Assembly: GCA_018971195.1 (NCBI GenBank)
Contig: JAGXBK010000017.1
Span: forward strand, 1 to 34,870
Length of the DNA stretch: 34,870 nt
From: Betaproteobacteria bacterium
GTDB taxonomy: Bacteria > Pseudomonadota > Gammaproteobacteria > Burkholderiales > Casimicrobiaceae
Direction: 5' to 3'
Shown here: piece after piece, positions 31,976 through 34,870 of the stretch
How the letters are laid out: each line of letters opens with the position of its first letter
Position numbering within the stretch: the stretch's first letter is position 1
The notes under the pieces: generated by a model
What the model saw: the letters and a program-made list of their open reading frames with translations, nothing else
The model's database searches: none
Told to the model about the DNA's origin: nothing
Position numbers and translations under genes: made by a program

Positions 31976-32000
31976 CGTTTACGTAAACGTCATGGAGAAT
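31972..32000 (+). promoter_or_regulatory. LiuR-type operator and promoter of the acyl-CoA operon
   Basis: Positions 31973-31992 form a perfect 20-bp palindrome (TGACGTTTAC and its complement), like the LiuR operators proposed for proteobacterial branched-chain catabolic operons. A candidate -35 TTGACG at 31972-31977 overlaps its left end. With a 17-base spacer, GAGAAT at 31995-32000 matches the -10 at four of six positions. The operator therefore fills the space between -35 and -10, the place where MerR-family proteins act. Its first three bases are the regulator's own stop codon. Confidence 0.8.
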
Positions 32001-32068
32001 CTGCCCACGCGAAGCGCCCGACGGGACCCGTTGCCGGGTGCCGCGCGGGCGACGCGAAACCGACGGCC

Positions 32069-32521
32069 ATGCCACAGGCGTTCACCCCTGCATTTGCGGA
32101 TTTCGAGGCTCGCGTACGCGCGAGCTTTGCCCGCCAGGGAGCGATGGCGCTGGTGGGCGCGGTGCTGGGCGAGGTGCGAGCGGGATACTGCTCGATCGCG
32201 CTGGTGCCGCGCCCCGAGGTGTCGCAGCAGCACGGCTACGTCCATGCGGGTATTCTGGCGACGCTGGTCGACACGGCGGGCGGTTATGCCGGCTACACGC
32301 TGTTTCCCGAGGACAGCTCGGTACTGACGGTCGAGTTCAAGCTGAACCTGCTCGCGCCTGCCCAGGGCGAGCGGATCGTCGCCGAAGGCTTCGTCGTCAA
32401 GGCAGGACGCACGCTCGCGATCACGCGCGGCGAGGTCCACGCCGAGCGCGACGGACAACGGGTGCAAGTCGCGATGATGCAGCAGACATTGATCGTGATG
32501 CGCGGCCGGACCGAGGGCTGA
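32069..32521 (+). CDS. PaaI-type hotdog-fold acyl-CoA thioesterase
   Basis: 150 residues, normal size for a single hotdog domain. The signature [25 protein letters not shown] contains the HGGxxx-like turn ([12 protein letters not shown]) with Asp and the helix typical of PaaI/YbgC-type thioesterases. The strand [21 protein letters not shown] is the second motif. It probably hydrolyses acyl- or aryl-CoA esters in the cytoplasm. It is the first gene after the LiuR operator, 93 bases past the regulator stop, so it may relieve CoA trapping during branched-chain acyl-CoA oxidation; this is inference. The ATG at 32069 begins MPQAFTPAF; an ATG inside the operator (31992) opens a different, unconvincing frame. 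Confidence 0.85.
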   Translation: MPQAFTPAFADFEARVRASFARQGAMALVGAVLGEVRAGYCSIALVPRPEVSQQHGYVHAGILATLVDTAGGYAGYTLFPEDSSVLTVEFKLNLLAPAQGERIVAEGFVVKAGRTLAITRGEVHAERDGQRVQVAMMQQTLIVMRGRTEG

Positions 32522-32606
32522 CTGGCCGGCGGCGGATCGTCGGATCACGGCGGAACGCCGGATGGCGGCCGCGGGGCGAACCGGGGACCGCGAAACGAGG
32601 CTTGGC

Positions 32607-33773
32607 ATGGACGCATTTCCTGCACTGGATTTCGAGCTCGGCGAGACCGTCGACATGCTGCGCGCATCGGTGCGCCAGTTCGCCGCCGCCGAGATCGCGC
32701 CGCGCGCGGCGGACATCGACCGCGACAACGCCTTTCCCTCGGATCTGTGGCGCAAGCTCGGCGACATGGGGCTGCTCGGCATCACCGTCGAGGAGGACTA
32801 CGGCGGCAGCGGGCTCGGCTACCTCGCGCACGTCGTCGCCATGGAGGAGATCTCACGCGCCTCGGCGTCCGTCGGTCTGTCCTACGGTGCGCACTCGAAC
32901 CTCTGCGTCAACCAGGTCCGGCGCAATGGCAGCGACGCCCAGCGGCGTCGCTACCTGCCCGGCCTCGTTTCGGGCGAGAAGGTCGGCGCGCTGGCGATGA
33001 GCGAGCCGGGGTCGGGATCGGACGTCGTGTCGATGCGTCTTGCGGCGACACGGCGCGGTGACGGCTTCGTCCTGAACGGCACCAAGATGTGGATCACCAA
33101 CGGTCCGGACGCCGACACGCTGGTGGTCTATGCCAAGACCGATCCGCAGGCGGGCGCCCGAGGCATCACCGCGTTCATCGTCGAGAAGGGGATGCCCGGC
33201 TTCACGACGGCGCAGAAGCTCGACAAGCTCGGCATGCGCGGATCGAACACCTGCGAGCTGGTGTTCGACGGCTGCTTCGTTCCCGCGGCGAACGTGCTGG
33301 GCGAGGAAGGGCGTGGCGTCAACGTGCTGATGAGCGGGCTCGATTACGAGCGCGCCGTGCTCGCCGGCGGACCGCTGGGCATCATGGCCGCCTGCCTCGA
33401 CCAGGTGCTGCCCTATGTCCACGAGCGCCGGCAGTTCGGCCAGCCGATCGGCGAGTTCCAGCTGATGCAGGGCAAGCTCGCCGACATGTACACGACGATG
33501 AACGCATGCCGCGCCTATGTCTACGCGGTCGCTCGCGCCTGCGACCGCGGGCTGACGACGCGCAAGGACGCCGCCGGCGCGATCCTCTACGCGGCCGAGA
33601 AGGCGACGTGGATGGCGGGCGAGGCGATCCAGTGCCTGGGCGGCAATGGCTACATCAACGAGTTCCCCACCGGCCGGCTGTGGCGCGACGCCAAGCTCTA
33701 CGAGATCGGCGCCGGCACGTCGGAGATCCGGCGCATGCTGATCGGTCGCGAGCTTTTCAACGACACGAAATAG
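32607..33773 (+). CDS. liuA: Isovaleryl-CoA dehydrogenase
   Basis: 388 residues. This FAD enzyme oxidises isovaleryl-CoA to 3-methylcrotonyl-CoA in leucine degradation. [12 protein letters not shown] and [16 protein letters not shown] with [17 protein letters not shown] are IVD-like. The catalytic base fits IVD: E248 lies in [15 protein letters not shown]. At the place where other acyl-CoA dehydrogenases keep Glu in the sequence YEGT, this protein has [12 protein letters not shown]. The C-terminal [22 protein letters not shown] is a general family signature. The ATG at 32607 has GAGG seven bases upstream and gives the normal length; an earlier start at 32562 would add 15 residues of low quality. 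Sixteen bases separate it from the thiolase. Confidence 0.94.
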   Translation: MDAFPALDFELGETVDMLRASVRQFAAAEIAPRAADIDRDNAFPSDLWRKLGDMGLLGITVEEDYGGSGLGYLAHVVAMEEISRASASVGLSYGAHSNLCVNQVRRNGSDAQRRRYLPGLVSGEKVGALAMSEPGSGSDVVSMRLAATRRGDGFVLNGTKMWITNGPDADTLVVYAKTDPQAGARGITAFIVEKGMPGFTTAQKLDKLGMRGSNTCELVFDGCFVPAANVLGEEGRGVNVLMSGLDYERAVLAGGPLGIMAACLDQVLPYVHERRQFGQPIGEFQLMQGKLADMYTTMNACRAYVYAVARACDRGLTTRKDAAGAILYAAEKATWMAGEAIQCLGGNGYINEFPTGRLWRDAKLYEIGAGTSEIRRMLIGRELFNDTK

Positions 33774-33789
33774 CGGGCAAGGAACGCGC

Positions 33790-34870
33790 ATGATCAACGA
33801 CCCCATCGTCATCGTCGGCGCGGCGCGCACGCCCATGGGCGGGTTCCAGGGCGTGTTCTCGCCGCTTGCCGCGAGCGAGCTCGGCGCGGTCGCGATCAAG
33901 GCCGCGGTCGAGCGCTCTGGCATCGCGCCGCAGGACGTCGACAAGACGATCTTCGGCTGCGTACTGCCTGCCGGGCAGGGCCAGGCGCCCGCGCGCCAGG
34001 CGTCGATCAAGGCGGGACTGCCGCTTGCCACCGGCTGCACGACGGTCAACAAGATGTGTGGCTCGGCGATGGAGGCGGCGATACTCGCGCACGACGCGCT
34101 GGCTGCAGGCTCCTGCGACGTCGTCGTCGCCGGCGGCATGGAGAGCATGACCAATGCCCCCTACCTGATGCCCAGGGCTCGTGCCGGCTACCGGATGGGG
34201 CACCAGAGCGTCTACGACCACATGTTCCTCGACGGCCTCGAGGATGCCTACGACAAGGGGCGGCTGATGGGGGCCTTCGCCGAGGATTGCGCGGCGAGCT
34301 TCGCCTTCACCCGCGAGGCCCAGGACGAGTTCGCGCTCGCTTCGCTGTCGCGGGCGCTGGCCGCGAACCAGGACGGCACCTTCGCCTGGGAGATCGCGCC
34401 GGTGACCGTGAGCGGAAAGACGGGTGATGTCGTCGTCGACCGCGACGAGCAGCCGGCCAAGGCCGCTCCCGACAAGATTCCCACCCTCAAGCCGGCGTTC
34501 CGCAAGGACGGCACGGTCACGGCGGCGAACTCGAGCTCCATTTCCGACGGCGCCGCGGCGCTGGTGCTGATGCGCCGCTCGACCGCCGAGGCGCGCGGCC
34601 TGAAGCCACTGGCGGTCATCGTCGCGCACGCGACGCATTCGCAGGAGCCCGCGTTGTTCACCACCGCACCGGTCGGGGCGATCTGCAAGATCTATGCGAA
34701 GACCGGCTGGACGACCCGCGACGTCGACCTGTTCGAGATCAACGAGGCCTTCGCGGTGGTGTCGATGGCGGCGATGAAGGAGCACGGCATCGCCCAAGAC
34801 CGAGTCAACGTCCACGGCGGCGCCTGTGCTCTTGGCCATCCGAGCGGCGACTCGGGTGGGGGCATCGTCG
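33790..34870 (+). CDS. Acetyl-CoA C-acyltransferase (thiolase), 3' end outside window
   Basis: The first 360 residues are present; about 30 are missing. Thiolases condense or cleave acyl-CoA units, forming acetyl-CoA and, from acetoacetyl-CoA, the last step of leucine breakdown. The nucleophilic Cys is C90 in VNKMCGSAMEA. NEAFAVV and NVHGGACALGHP (with H350) match the family. The segment after GHP reads SGDSGGG where the family usually has IGASGAR. These four residues fall in the final bases of the window. The gene is probably the last visible member of the LiuR-controlled operon and could also supply acetoacetyl-CoA for PHA synthesis. GenBank synonyms atoB or phaA would depend on its direction of use, so no symbol is given. 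Confidence 0.9.
   Translation, partial: MINDPIVIVGAARTPMGGFQGVFSPLAASELGAVAIKAAVERSGIAPQDVDKTIFGCVLPAGQGQAPARQASIKAGLPLATGCTTVNKMCGSAMEAAILAHDALAAGSCDVVVAGGMESMTNAPYLMPRARAGYRMGHQSVYDHMFLDGLEDAYDKGRLMGAFAEDCAASFAFTREAQDEFALASLSRALAANQDGTFAWEIAPVTVSGKTGDVVVDRDEQPAKAAPDKIPTLKPAFRKDGTVTAANSSSISDGAAALVLMRRSTAEARGLKPLAVIVAHATHSQEPALFTTAPVGAICKIYAKTGWTTRDVDLFEINEAFAVVSMAAMKEHGIAQDRVNVHGGACALGHPSGDSGGGIV

Noticed and set aside
31992-32327. Open frame starting at the ATG inside the LiuR operator
   Set aside because: The product is Arg/Ser-rich, overlaps the thioesterase in another frame and shows no family features.

Overview
The window is one contiguous piece of high-GC chromosome, most likely from a betaproteobacterium (Burkholderiales or a relative). 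The main reason is gene order: a class A penicillin-binding protein diverging from pilMNOPQ, followed by aroK-aroB and gltB-gltD, and further on argS, a SPOR protein, dsbA and a short-chain dehydrogenase. A class I PHA synthase, a Kdo hydroxylase and a LiuR-type MerR regulator also fit that group. No tRNA, rRNA, phage, CRISPR array or transposase gene was seen.

Layout. 87-3046 (minus): PBP1a and a translationally coupled small protein. 3198-8322 (plus): the pilMNOPQ operon, with overlapping or nearly touching genes, encoding the inner-membrane alignment complex, lipoprotein and secretin of type IV pili. 8335-8439: a 105-bp near-perfect palindrome made of four copies of an 18-bp unit, between pilQ and aroK. 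8476-10139: aroK-aroB (shikimate pathway). 10250-11554 (minus): a Ser/Thr/Gly-rich putative lipoprotein with Ig-like segments. 11871-20114 (plus): gltB-gltD (glutamate synthase), a Kdo hydroxylase and hemE, with gaps of 20, 4 and 3 bases. 20115-20466: a relatively AT-rich intergenic region with a cluster of DnaA-box sequences. 20467-26535 (plus): priA (short form), argS, SPOR protein, dsbA, SDR. 26574-31469 (minus): GDSL-esterase autotransporter, phaC and a metallo-beta-lactamase-fold hydrolase. 31535-34870 (plus): MerR/LiuR regulator, a 20-bp palindromic operator, thioesterase, isovaleryl-CoA dehydrogenase and a thiolase cut by the window edge.

How the genes work together. Most are housekeeping: cell wall, aromatic amino acids, nitrogen assimilation, haem, replication restart, translation and periplasmic disulfide formation. 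Accessory themes are surface structures (type IV pilus, modified lipid A core, lipoprotein, autotransporter esterase), carbon storage (PHA) and branched-chain or acyl-CoA catabolism under a local regulator.

I see no clear new multi-gene system. The points most worth following are the DnaA-box cluster beside hemE, the palindromic element after pilQ, the PriA lacking the usual winged-helix region, the operator that includes its regulator's stop codon, and several start codons that directly follow -10-like hexamers. Bases 1-86 hold no gene I can support.
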